This document shows positions 7,857-15,808 of a stretch of DNA of 64,000 bases, in pieces. This stretch comes from Nocardioides mangrovi (GTDB lineage Bacteria; Actinomycetota; Actinomycetes; Propionibacteriales; Nocardioidaceae). The notes beneath the pieces were generated by a model, which had not been told where the DNA came from, made no database searches, and worked only from the letters and a program-made list of their open reading frames with translations. The stretch is from assembly GCF_020073815.1 (NCBI RefSeq), contig NZ_JAIQZJ010000006.1:186001-250000 (forward strand), read 5' to 3'. Position numbers and translations under genes: made by a program. Each line of letters opens with the position of its first letter. The first letter of the stretch is position 1.

Positions 7857-8522
7857 ATGACCTCGGACCCCAGCCGCGAGATCCCCGACGGGATGAGCCT
7901 CGACGCGCGGGAGACCTGGCCCAGTCCGGAGCTGATCAGCTCGTGGCTCGGCGACCAGGACGTCGACTTCGAGTTCCGGCCCGGCGAGGACGTCGCCGTC
8001 CACGACGACCCCGAGACGGTCTACGCCGCCCGGCGCTTCCGCGACGTCCTCGGCCGCTTCGCCTCCGGCGTGACCGTGGTGACGTCGGTGAGCAACGACG
8101 AGCCGGTCGGCCTGACCTGCCAGTCCTTCTCCAGCGTCTCCCTCGACCCGCCGCTCGTGCTCTTCATCCCGGCGAAGACCTCCCGCGCCTGGCCGCTGAT
8201 CCAGCGCTCCGGACGCTTCTGCGTCAACTTCCTCGCCGCCGAGCAGGCCGAGCTGTCCAACACGATGGCCAGCCGCGGCGTCGACAAGTTCGCCGAGGTG
8301 AAGTGGACGCCCTCGCCGCAGGGCGGCGTCCCCATGCTCGACGGCGCGCTCGCCCACCTCGACTGCGCGATCCACGCCGTCCACGAGGCCGGCGACCACT
8401 ACGTCGTGATCGGCCGCGTCCTCGACCTGATCACCGACGACGGCGTCGAGGGCGCCGAGGACTTCGCCGGCGAGCCGCTGCTGTTCTACCGGGGGCAGTA
8501 CCGCACGACCGATCCGCGCTGA
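7857..8522 (+). CDS. hsaB: Flavin reductase of the 3-HSA hydroxylase (HsaB)
   Basis: NAD(P)H:flavin oxidoreductase that feeds reduced flavin to HsaA. The conserved flavin-reductase core runs from about residue 57 (RRFRDVLGRFASGVTVVTS) through LTCQSFSSVSLDPPLVLF and the SNTMASRGVDKF region to a C-terminal GEPLLFYRGQYR. With ATG 7857 the protein is 221 residues, clearly longer than the roughly 190-residue mycobacterial HsaB: about 45 acidic residues precede the core. A second ATG at 7893 would shorten it by 12. No start has a strong Shine-Dalgarno. It follows hsaC by 31 bases and is the last gene of the operon; an 88-bp palindromic repeat lies just downstream. Confidence 0.88.
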   Translation: MTSDPSREIPDGMSLDARETWPSPELISSWLGDQDVDFEFRPGEDVAVHDDPETVYAARRFRDVLGRFASGVTVVTSVSNDEPVGLTCQSFSSVSLDPPLVLFIPAKTSRAWPLIQRSGRFCVNFLAAEQAELSNTMASRGVDKFAEVKWTPSPQGGVPMLDGALAHLDCAIHAVHEAGDHYVVIGRVLDLITDDGVEGAEDFAGEPLLFYRGQYRTTDPR

Positions 8523-8554
8523 GCGTGAGCTGATGCTGCTGCCGCCCGTCCGCA

Positions 8555-8642
8555 GGTTCACCAAGGGATGAAGGTGAAGCGACACTTCCCTGGCTGAACT
8601 CGCCATGGGAAGTGCGGGTTCGACTTCATCCCTTGGTGAACC
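8555..8642. repeat. 88-bp palindromic repeat, copy 1 (hairpin form)
   Basis: The element begins GGTTCACC and ends GGTGAACC, with a middle part carrying ACTTCCC and GGGAAGT as inner inverted arms. Two other copies of exactly the same length are at 51681-51768 and 52904-52991. In this copy the 10-bp core of the right terminal module (TTCATCCCTT) is inverted relative to the left one (AAGGGATGAA), so the whole element can fold into one long hairpin. It lies between the end of hsaB and the GrpB-like gene and may also end hsa transcription. Confidence 0.8.
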
Positions 8643-8696
8643 GTCACCCCGCCGCGCCGCGGGCCCCGACGTCGGATCGGCATAGGGTCGGACACC

Positions 8697-9317
8697 GTGC
8701 CGACCCACCCGCTCTGGCGACCCTTCGAGATCCCGTCCGACGAGGAGATCGCGGCCGCGCGGGTGAATGCGCCGCAGCGCGGCATCCCGGTCGAGGTCGT
8801 CGAGCCGGACCCGGCCTGGCCGCAGGTGTACGGCGAGCTGGCGGCCCGGGTGAGAGCGGCGCTGGGTGACCGGGTGATCCAGATCGAGCACGTCGGGTCG
8901 ACCGCCGTGCCGGGGCTGGCGGCGAAGCCGGTGATCGACATCGACCTGACCGTGGCCGACTCGGCCGACGAGGCGGCGTACGTGCCCGCGCTCGAGGCAG
9001 ATGGGTGGGTGCTGCGGATCCGGGAGCCGGACTGGGAGGAGCACCGGCTGCTGCGGCTCGAGGAGCCCGAGTGCAACCTCCACGTCTGGTCGCCGGGCTC
9101 GGCGGAGCCGCGGCGGCACCGGATGTTCCGCGACTGGCTGCGCGGCCACGAGGACGACCGTGCGCGCTACGCCGCGGCCAAGCGGGCCGCAGCGGCCGAG
9201 GGGTTCACCGACGGGATGCACTACAACAACCACAAGTCGCCGGTCGTCTACGACCTCTACGAGCGCATCTTCGCCGCCGACCCCGACCACCCGCACGACC
9301 CTCGGCCGCGCGGGTGA
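8697..9317 (+). CDS. GrpB-like nucleotidyltransferase family protein (UPF0157)
   Basis: Predicted nucleotidyltransferase-fold protein of the GrpB/UPF0157 family, 206 residues; members are found alone or fused to dephospho-CoA kinase, and their biochemical role is not settled. The conserved core is visible: VEPDPAWPQVYGEL, then IEHVGSTAVPGLAAKPVIDID (about 63-83), in which the GS and paired acidic residues match the nucleotidyltransferase motif, then HVW and FRDWLRGHEDDRARYAAAK, and a C-terminal NNHKSPVVYDLY. The GTG start lies 8 bases after a TAGGGT hexamer (8683-8688) and has no Shine-Dalgarno, so a leaderless transcript is likely. Confidence 0.85.
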   Translation: MPTHPLWRPFEIPSDEEIAAARVNAPQRGIPVEVVEPDPAWPQVYGELAARVRAALGDRVIQIEHVGSTAVPGLAAKPVIDIDLTVADSADEAAYVPALEADGWVLRIREPDWEEHRLLRLEEPECNLHVWSPGSAEPRRHRMFRDWLRGHEDDRARYAAAKRAAAAEGFTDGMHYNNHKSPVVYDLYERIFAADPDHPHDPRPRG

Positions 9318-9341
9318 TCGGGGATCCGCTCCTGCTTGGGG

Positions 9342-11255
9342 TCAGGAGACGGTCAGCTCCAGGTCGCCGGTGTAGGTCTGGCCCGGCTCGATCGCGGTCT
9401 CGACACCGTCGACGGTCAGCGTGACCGTCTTGCCGGACGGCGCGACGACGCTCGCGTCGTCGCCCACCGTGAGCGAGGAGAGGTAGGACGTGCCGGCGAC
9501 CGTCCAGGTCGAGTCGCCGGTCAGCGACACGATGACGCCGTTGTTGACGACGTTGCCGACCGTGTTGGAGACGACGCCGAGCTGCTGGTAGTCGGCGGCG
9601 GTGATGGTGTCCTGGGCGTGCTGCGTCGTCGACGCGGAGATGACGCCGTCGACGTCGGAGCCGTCGAAGGTCAGGACCATGTTCTTGCCGTTGCGCATGC
9701 CGTTGTAGAAGTCACCATCGAGGTCGATGTCGGAGAAGTCGGCGATCGCGTCGGCGTCCTCGTGCACGGCGGTGACGTCGAATGAGTCGTCCTTCGTCGG
9801 TGCGTCGGTCGGCTCGGTGTAGACGCCCTCGTTGACGAGGTTGCCGTCGACCATGACCGGCCCCGGGTCGTCGTTCTGCATCATCTGGAGCAGCACGCCG
9901 TTGCCCGGGTCCAGGCTCGCGCCCTGCGACCCGTCGACGTCGATGTCGACGTGCTGGCCCTTGTCGAGGAAGGTCGAGCGCGCGGTCTCGAAGCTGGTCC
10001 GGCCCGAGATGTCGGCGCTGCCCTGGCCGTGCCACATCACGCCCCACCCGTCGGACTGCACGGTCGTGCGCCGGACCGCCAGCGCGCGCTTCTCCTTCGC
10101 GGACAGCCGCAGGTCGAGGTCGGAGTCGAGCTGGGCGACGGCGGCCTTGGTGCTGTCGCCGTAGACGACCGAGCCGCCGGTCACGATCGCGGCGTACGTG
10201 CCGACGTCGATCGAGGTGCCGAGGAAGCGGTCGGTCGCGTTGCCGATGGCGTAGGCGCCATAGCCCTCGTCGCCGGTGGTGCGCACCTTGCTGTTGATCG
10301 ACGTGAGCTGGCCGTCGGACCCGCTGTCGGTCGACAGCACGCCCCAGCCCTCGGAGGAGATGTCCGAGCCGATGTACGTCGCCTTCGTGTCGTCGCCGGT
10401 CAGGTTGGTGGCCCGGACGTTGCCCACGATCCCCAGCATCCACGGGGCCTGGCGCATCTGGGTGAGGTCGACGGTCGAGACGTAGTCGGAGGGGAGAGTG
10501 CCGTCCTTCGTCGCGATCTTGGAGTCCTTGACGATGAGGTTGGCGCCGTTGGCGGCGAGGATGCCGACCCGGGCTGCTCCCTTGTTGGCGATGGTGGAGT
10601 CCTCGACGACGACCCGCTGGCCGTCGGCGACCACGCCGGCGCCGTATCCGGCGAAGTCGGAGCGGCCGTTGCCGGTCTCCGTGATCCGGCTGTCGGCGAT
10701 CCGGTAGGAGCGGCCCTGCACGTAGAAGCCGGTGAAGTTCTCGCCGGTCGAGGTGATCGAGACGTTGCGGGCGCCGTTGGCACCGAGCTTGCCCTTCTTG
10801 CCGGTGCGGGCGGCGGCCACGACCGACTTGTCGCCGTCCACGCCGTCGGTGCCCACGTAGACGGCCTGCCGCTCGGGGAAGGTGAGTGTCTGCCAGGCCA
10901 CGGAGTTGGCCTCGACGACGTGCACGATCACGGTGCCGCGGTAGGTGCCGGGCCCGATCACGGTCTCGGTGCCGGCAGTCGAGGTGAGGGTGCCGCCGGT
11001 CTCGACGCCGTTGACGGTCAGGACGGCGACGTACCCGTCGGGGGCGGTGACCTCCGCGCCCTGCGAGACGATCAGCGAGCTCAGCCGGGTGGTCGCGGTG
11101 GCGACCCAGGTCTGGCCCTGGGCGAGGAAGACCGAGGACTGACCGCGGTGGTAGGTGTACTCCGACGCCGGACGGGCGCTGGCCGCCGTCGGTGCGGCGA
11201 CGAGCACCAGCGGGACGAGTGCGGCGAGCGCTCGGGAGGTACGACGGTGGTTCAT
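9342..11255 (-). CDS. Secreted right-handed beta-helix protein with duplicated end modules
   Basis: Large extracellular protein, 637 residues, with a signal peptide (residues 1-28: RALAALVPLVLVAAPTAASA). The middle (about 160-500) has the Gly/Asn/Asp/Ser-rich short-strand rhythm of parallel beta-helix proteins (for example VVVEDSTIANKGAARVGILA and LIVKDSKIATKDG), a fold used by polysaccharide lyases and adhesins. Two similar modules cap the helix: TTRLSSLIVSQGAEVTAPDG, VLTVNGVET and PGTYRGTV at the N-terminus (about 54-115), and TSYLSSLTVGDDASVVAPSG, TLTVDGVET and PGQTYTGDL at the C-terminus (about 575-635). No catalytic motif or sorting signal was recognised. It is transcribed alone, with a 242-base upstream gap. 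Confidence 0.75.
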   Translation of the reverse strand: MNHRRTSRALAALVPLVLVAAPTAASARPASEYTYHRGQSSVFLAQGQTWVATATTRLSSLIVSQGAEVTAPDGYVAVLTVNGVETGGTLTSTAGTETVIGPGTYRGTVIVHVVEANSVAWQTLTFPERQAVYVGTDGVDGDKSVVAAARTGKKGKLGANGARNVSITSTGENFTGFYVQGRSYRIADSRITETGNGRSDFAGYGAGVVADGQRVVVEDSTIANKGAARVGILAANGANLIVKDSKIATKDGTLPSDYVSTVDLTQMRQAPWMLGIVGNVRATNLTGDDTKATYIGSDISSEGWGVLSTDSGSDGQLTSINSKVRTTGDEGYGAYAIGNATDRFLGTSIDVGTYAAIVTGGSVVYGDSTKAAVAQLDSDLDLRLSAKEKRALAVRRTTVQSDGWGVMWHGQGSADISGRTSFETARSTFLDKGQHVDIDVDGSQGASLDPGNGVLLQMMQNDDPGPVMVDGNLVNEGVYTEPTDAPTKDDSFDVTAVHEDADAIADFSDIDLDGDFYNGMRNGKNMVLTFDGSDVDGVISASTTQHAQDTITAADYQQLGVVSNTVGNVVNNGVIVSLTGDSTWTVAGTSYLSSLTVGDDASVVAPSGKTVTLTVDGVETAIEPGQTYTGDLELTVS

Positions 11256-11442
11256 GGGGGCTCCTGCTTCGATGGACCTGCGTGGTGGACATGACCCCCC
11301 GAGAGACGTCGGGGCCCGCCGGGGCGGTGTCGCACACTGAATCCCGCGGACCCCGTGTGACGGAAGTCACCGAGCGGCATGCCTCGCATAGCCGTTCGCG
11401 ATGGTTGCCGGACCACGCACAGTCAGGTCACAGGAGGCTCAA

Positions 11443-11462
11443 ACCCGCTCAACAGAGCGGGT
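11443..11462 (-). terminator. Possible hairpin after the SDR gene
   Basis: ACCCGCT and AGCGGGT (7-bp arms, 6-base loop) lie 36 bases downstream of the minus-strand SDR stop. It is short, without a T-tract, and may be incidental. The rest of 11256-11497 holds the upstream region of the beta-helix gene; no other gene is supported there. Confidence 0.3.
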
Positions 11463-11497
11463 ACAGGCTTCCCGCTCAGGAGCGCGTCAGGCGAGCA

Positions 11498-12340
11498 TCA
11501 GGAGAGGCCGACGATCTCCAGCGACCGATCCCAGAGGCCGTCGATGATCGCCTGGTCGTGGGCCTGCTTGTTCTCGCGGCCGTCGGGAGAGAAGCGGCTG
11601 AAGTAGCGGCCGTTGAGCTCCGGGTCGGGGCCGCGCTCGGCCAGTGCGACCAGGGGGGCGGCGCCGTCCGGCACGCTGATCGTCGCGAAGCGCTTCAGCG
11701 GGGTGCGGTAGAGGAGCCCGACCAGCCAGGAGTCGCGCCCGAAGGAGCTGCCGACCGGTCCGGGGTGCACGGCGACCGAGACGATCCCGTCGTCGGACCA
11801 GCGCTGCGCGATGCCGCGGGTGAAGACGATGTTCATCAGCTTGCCGGTGCCGTACGCCGGGAACTCGATCGCTCGACGGTGGTGGTAGTCGAGGTCGTCG
11901 AGGACGATCTTGCCCATCAGGTTGCCGACGCTCGAGGTGTTGACCACCAGCGACGACCCGGCCGCGGCGAGCCGTGGGCGCAGGAGGTGGGTGAGCAGGA
12001 ACGGCGCCAGGTGGTTGACCTGGAAGTTCGGCTCGTGACCGTCCACGGTCGTGTTCTTCGGGACGAAGGTGCCGCCGGCGTTGTTCATGAGCACGTCGAT
12101 CCGGCCGACCCGCTGGTTGACCTCGTCGGCGAGGCGGCGTACGTCGTCGAGCCGGGAGAAGTCGGCGACGAGCGGCTCGGTGCCGACCGCCTCCGCGACC
12201 GGCCGCAGCTTGTCGGCCGAGCGTCCGGTCACGTGCACGGTCGCGCCGCGGGAGGCCAGCACCTTCGCGGCCTCGGCCCCGATCCCGTCGCTCGCGCCGG
12301 TCACCAGGATCGTCCTGCCGGCCATCGACTCCTCGCTCAT
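11498..12340 (-). CDS. SDR family oxidoreductase (retinol-dehydrogenase-like)
   Basis: NAD(P)-dependent SDR of 280 residues. TGASDGIGAEAAKVL (about 14-28) is the cofactor loop, MNNAGG (about 85) the structural motif, and YGTGK (about 164-168) the catalytic Tyr/Lys pair; AVHPGPVGSSFG follows in the usual place. The long substrate loop and length resemble the retinol dehydrogenase/WW-oxidoreductase-like SDR branch. The ATG at 12340 follows a TAGGCT hexamer by 6 bases and has no Shine-Dalgarno, so a leaderless start is likely. It is downstream of the DUF1304 gene on the same strand. The substrate is unknown. Confidence 0.86.
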   Translation of the reverse strand: MSEESMAGRTILVTGASDGIGAEAAKVLASRGATVHVTGRSADKLRPVAEAVGTEPLVADFSRLDDVRRLADEVNQRVGRIDVLMNNAGGTFVPKNTTVDGHEPNFQVNHLAPFLLTHLLRPRLAAAGSSLVVNTSSVGNLMGKIVLDDLDYHHRRAIEFPAYGTGKLMNIVFTRGIAQRWSDDGIVSVAVHPGPVGSSFGRDSWLVGLLYRTPLKRFATISVPDGAAPLVALAERGPDPELNGRYFSRFSPDGRENKQAHDQAIIDGLWDRSLEIVGLS

Positions 12341-12358
12341 GCGGTGAGCCTAGGCAGG

Positions 12359-12739
12359 TCAGAGGCGCCAGAGAAGCAGGGCGACCAGCGACAGCAGGGG
12401 GATCAGCCCCTGCACCACCGCGGCACGGGCCTTGGAGGAGTCGCTGGTGATCAGGACCAGGGCGGCGGCCAGCATCGAGCCGGGGCCGGCCGCGAGCAGT
12501 GCGGTGGCGGCCTCGGGCTGCGAACCTGCGAGCACGATGCCCGCGGCCGTCACGACGGCCAGGAAGAGGTTGTAGAAGCCCTGGTTGTAGGCGAGCGGCT
12601 TGGTGGCCGTCGCGAGCTCGGCGCTGAGGCCGAAGACCCGGCGGGTCGCCGGCTCCTCCCAGCGCAGCGACTCGAGCACGAAGATGTAGACGTGGAGCAG
12701 GGCGGCGAGCCCTGCGAGCACGAGGGTCACGGCCTGCAT
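12359..12739 (-). CDS. DUF1304 family integral membrane protein
   Basis: Small membrane protein, 126 residues, with about four hydrophobic segments: 3-22, 52-72, 78-98 and 107-124. The N-terminal AALLHVYIFVLESLRW, containing the conserved His and Glu of the first helix, and the PLAYNQGFYNLFLA segment (about 48-61) are hallmarks of DUF1304. The function of the family is unknown. The ATG is 6 bases after TACGTT (12746-12751), consistent with a leaderless promoter. It may be co-transcribed with the SDR downstream (18-base gap). Confidence 0.82.
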   Translation of the reverse strand: MQAVTLVLAGLAALLHVYIFVLESLRWEEPATRRVFGLSAELATATKPLAYNQGFYNLFLAVVTAAGIVLAGSQPEAATALLAAGPGSMLAAALVLITSDSSKARAAVVQGLIPLLSLVALLLWRL

Positions 12740-12759
12740 GGCCGCAACGTATCGCAGGA

Positions 12760-13365
12760 TCAGACGAGCGACCGGAGTCGCGCCACGAGCGAGTCCCGGA
12801 CGGCCTGGGTGACCGCGGCCTCGACCTGGGCGTTGAGCTCGTCGGGATCGGAGAGGTTGGCCATCAGGGCCTCCATGTCGAGGTCCTCGATCGCTCGGGT
12901 CAGCACGTCGTCGGTCTGCAGCGCGGCGTCGATCACCGAGTCGGGTACGGCGCGGATCAGCGACTCGACGATCGGGTTGAGGTCAGCCTGGTCCAGGGCG
13001 TCGTCGACCAGGTCCGAGGCCGGTGGCAGGGTCCCGTCGGCCTTCATCTCGGCGACCGCGTCGAGCAGGCCCTGACGCAGTGCCTCGACCTCCGCGTCGG
13101 TCCGGGTGCTCGGCTGGGCGAGCTCGAGCGTGAAGGCCTCGCGACTGGTGCCCAGGCTGCAGGCGGCGTCGTCGAGGGCGCGCAGGACGAGCTCCTCGGT
13201 GAGGGCGTCGATGCCGTCGGACTGCGACGTCACCGCGCGCGGTGCGCACGGATCGGCCGTCGCGAGGGGCTCGAACGTGCCGCCGCCGTACGCGACCTGG
13301 ATGACGAGCACGACCCCGACGAGGGCGGCGGCGAGGGCGGGGAGGCCGAGGAGGCGGGGGTTCAC
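12760..13365 (-). CDS. Hypothetical membrane-anchored extracytoplasmic protein, coupled to the MFS transporter
   Basis: Not recognised. The 201-residue protein has one N-terminal membrane segment (about 4-25, LLGLPALAAALVGVVLVIQV) and an acidic, helix-rich outer part dense in Asp/Glu/Leu (for example DAVAEMKADGTLPPASDLVD and EDLDMEALMANLSDPDELNA) with Cys residues at about 40 and 69 that could pair. GTG 13365 was chosen because it overlaps the stop of the MFS gene (GTGA), which implies coupled translation. A GTG at 13380 in the same frame would add five residues. Given the coupling it could be an accessory subunit of the transporter; that is inference only. Confidence 0.62.
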   Translation of the reverse strand: MNPRLLGLPALAAALVGVVLVIQVAYGGGTFEPLATADPCAPRAVTSQSDGIDALTEELVLRALDDAACSLGTSREAFTLELAQPSTRTDAEVEALRQGLLDAVAEMKADGTLPPASDLVDDALDQADLNPIVESLIRAVPDSVIDAALQTDDVLTRAIEDLDMEALMANLSDPDELNAQVEAAVTQAVRDSLVARLRSLV

Positions 13366-14705
13366 GGTCGCCTCCGCCACGGCGGTGCGACCACGGTGAG
13401 CAGCGCGAGGACCGCCAGGCCGGCCCCGACGAGGAAGGAGTCGCGGAAGGCCCGGGTGGCTGCCCGTTCGAGCTGCTCACCGAGGTCGGCCTCCAGCTGG
13501 TCCGCGGCCGCCTGGTCGTCGGGCGCGAACGTCGTCGCGGCGAAGGCGTCGTGCAGGTCCGGCACCTGCCCCTGCTGGTCGACCAGCGCGTCGCCGAGGG
13601 AGCGCGCGAGCTCGACCTTGTCCTGCGCCGGCAGCGGAGCGTCGAGCACCAGCGCGGTGATCGCCTCCTGAGCCGGCACCTGGGCGTCCTGCAGGTCGGC
13701 GGTGAAGACGGGAGTCAGGATGGCCAGCCCCACGACGACGCCGAGGTGCCGGGCGCCGATGGTCCAGCCCGCGTGCTCGACCCGTGGGAGTCGCAGGTGC
13801 ATGGCCTGCGAGGTGAGCTGGTCGACGGTCAGCCCGAGGCCGAGGCCCACGAGCGCCTGGGGCGCGACGGTCCAGGCCAGGTGTGCGGAGGGCAGCAGCG
13901 CCAGTCCGACGAGACCGCCGGCGACCAGGAAGCACCCGACCGCGACCTCGACGGCGTGCGGCGGCCGGAAGAGCCGGGCGATCGGCCGGGCGGCCAGCGC
14001 CGCGAGCGGCACCACCGACACCGTGATCGCCGCGGTGGCGGGCGAGCGCTGCCAGCCGTCGACGAGCAGCAGCACCAGCAGGAAGAGCGCGGCGGTCAGG
14101 GCCGCCGAGAGCAGCGCGAGCGTGAGGTTGGGCCGCAGCGCCGGACGGTGCCGGTCCGGTGGCGGCAGGGGTACGTCGGGCACGGCGAGGGCGGCCGGCA
14201 CCGCCAGCACGGCGACCGGGACCTGGACGACGAAGATCGCCTGCCAGGAGATGGCCTCGGTGAGCAGGCCGCCCGCGACCGGGCCGGTGGCGGTGCCGAT
14301 GACGCCGGCGGTCACCCAGGTGGCCAGTCCGCGGCGCTCGCCGTACAGCGCCACGAGCAGCTCCAGGCAGCCGACCAGGGCCAGCGCGCCGCCGACCGCC
14401 TGGACGCAGCGGGCGCCGATCAGCACCCCGATCGACGGCGCCACCGCGCAGAGCGCCGACGACGCGGCGAAGACCGCGATGCCGACCGCGCTCAGCAGCT
14501 GCGGCCGGGCCCGGGAGAAGCCCAGGGCGGTGGGGACGGCGACGAGCGCGAGCACCAGGTTGAAGGAGATGAGCACCCAGGCCACGCCGGTGACGGTGGT
14601 GTCGAGGTGCCGCAGGATGTCCGGCAGGGCGAGCGTCACGACCGCCGAGTCCGCGAGGACCATCGCGACCGTCACCGCGAGGAGGGGAGCCACGGCACGA
14701 CGCAC
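13362..14705 (-). CDS. MFS transporter, DHA2-like drug:H+ antiporter family
   Basis: Integral membrane efflux carrier, about 447 residues, with many hydrophobic segments (12-14 helices). The first helix region LADSAVVTLALPDILRHLD (about 18-36) and TGVAWVLISFNLVLA are typical of the DHA2/EmrB group, and VIGTATGPVAGGLLTEAISW matches antiporter motif C. GTG 14705 was chosen as start because it directly precedes the first membrane segment and has a GAGG upstream. The C-terminal region contains a 90-residue loop with charged helices before the last membrane helix. It overlaps the small anchored protein downstream and is divergent from a LuxR-type gene 36 bases away that may regulate it. The substrate is unknown. 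Confidence 0.84.
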   Translation of the reverse strand: MRRAVAPLLAVTVAMVLADSAVVTLALPDILRHLDTTVTGVAWVLISFNLVLALVAVPTALGFSRARPQLLSAVGIAVFAASSALCAVAPSIGVLIGARCVQAVGGALALVGCLELLVALYGERRGLATWVTAGVIGTATGPVAGGLLTEAISWQAIFVVQVPVAVLAVPAALAVPDVPLPPPDRHRPALRPNLTLALLSAALTAALFLLVLLLVDGWQRSPATAAITVSVVPLAALAARPIARLFRPPHAVEVAVGCFLVAGGLVGLALLPSAHLAWTVAPQALVGLGLGLTVDQLTSQAMHLRLPRVEHAGWTIGARHLGVVVGLAILTPVFTADLQDAQVPAQEAITALVLDAPLPAQDKVELARSLGDALVDQQGQVPDLHDAFAATTFAPDDQAAADQLEADLGEQLERAATRAFRDSFLVGAGLAVLALLTVVAPPWRRRP

Positions 14706-14741
14706 CCGCCCATCCTCGCAGTCCTGCGGTTGACTGGGGCC

Positions 14742-15764
14742 GTGGCGACACGGCAGCGCTGGGGCAGCGCGCACCTCGAGGACGGCACCTCCGTCGCCTA
14801 CGCCCTCAGCGGCTCAGGTCCGCCGCTCGTCGTGGTGCCGGGCTGGCTGAGCCACCTCGAGCTCGGCTGGTCGATCCCGGCCGAGCGGATGTTCCACGAG
14901 GCGCTCTCCTCGGGCCGCACGCTGGTCCGCTTCGACCGGCCGGGCTGCGGCCTCTCCGGTCCGTACGACGGGCCGCGCACGATGGGCCTCGAGCTCGCCA
15001 CCCTCCGCGCGGTGACCGACGACCTCGGCCTCGACTCCTTCGACCTCCTCGGCTGGTCGCTCGGGGCGGCCGTGGCCGCGCAGTGGGCCGCCGACCACCC
15101 CTCGACCGTCGAGCGGCTCGTGCTCTACGGCGGCTGGGCGACCGGATCGTCGATCGGTGACGCCGACAGCCGCCGGCACGTGCTCGGCCTGCTCGCCACC
15201 CACTGGGGCTTCGGGTCGGACCTGCTCACCGAGCTCTTCGCGCCCGACGCCGACCCGGGCACTCGGCGCGCACAGGCGGCCTACCAGCGCGCCGCCTCCT
15301 CCGCCGAGACCGCGGTCGCGCTGCTCCAGTTGGCGTACGACCTCGACGTCACCGCAGCACTCCCGCGCGTCGCGGCGCCCACGCTGGTGCTCCACCGCCG
15401 CGAGGACCGAGCGGCGCCGATCGCCCAGGGACGGGCGCTGGCCTCCGGCATCCCCGGCGCCCGCCTGGTGGAGCTCGAGGGCCGCTCCCACCTGCCGGCG
15501 CTGGGCGACGCGGACGCGGTCGTCGCGGAGGTCCGCCGCTTCCTCGGCCTGCCCCCGCTGCGCCGCGACGTCCCGACCGGGCTGACCCCGCGCCAGTCCG
15601 AGGTGGCCGCGCTGGTCGCCGAGGGATTGACCAACCGCGAGATCGCCGAGCGGCTCGGCATCACCGAGCGGTCGGCGGAGTCGCACGTGGAGCGGATCCG
15701 GCTGCGCCTCGACTTCCGGTCCCGCGCCCAGGTCGCCGCCTGGTGGACCGCGCAGGTGCGGTAG
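14742..15764 (+). CDS. Alpha/beta hydrolase with C-terminal LuxR-type HTH
   Basis: A fusion of a hydrolase-fold domain (about residues 15-265) and a LuxR/NarL-type DNA-binding domain (about 275-335), 340 residues. Hydrolase motifs: VVVPGWLSHLEL (oxyanion region), GWSLGAAVAA (nucleophile elbow Ser, about residue 105), LVLHRREDRAAP (Asp) and EGRSHLPALG (His). The HTH reads LTPRQSEVAALVAEGLTNRE, then IAERLGITERSAESHVERIR. Such proteins occur in actinobacteria; the hydrolase part may act as a ligand-binding sensor, but the triad looks intact. It is divergent from the MFS gene, which suggests local regulation of the transporter (inference). The GTG start was chosen from alignment of the first hydrolase strand. 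Confidence 0.82.
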   Translation: MATRQRWGSAHLEDGTSVAYALSGSGPPLVVVPGWLSHLELGWSIPAERMFHEALSSGRTLVRFDRPGCGLSGPYDGPRTMGLELATLRAVTDDLGLDSFDLLGWSLGAAVAAQWAADHPSTVERLVLYGGWATGSSIGDADSRRHVLGLLATHWGFGSDLLTELFAPDADPGTRRAQAAYQRAASSAETAVALLQLAYDLDVTAALPRVAAPTLVLHRREDRAAPIAQGRALASGIPGARLVELEGRSHLPALGDADAVVAEVRRFLGLPPLRRDVPTGLTPRQSEVAALVAEGLTNREIAERLGITERSAESHVERIRLRLDFRSRAQVAAWWTAQVR

Positions 15765-15808
15765 TTCCACGGCTGCGCCGGCCCCGCCGTACGCCGGAGC
15801 ATCGGGGG

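Noticed and set aside
11379..11497. Possible tRNA or tRNA remnant upstream of the beta-helix gene
   Set aside because: The CCCGCT/AGCGGG hairpin and nearby bases do not form a cloverleaf, and no acceptor stem or T-loop motif was found.
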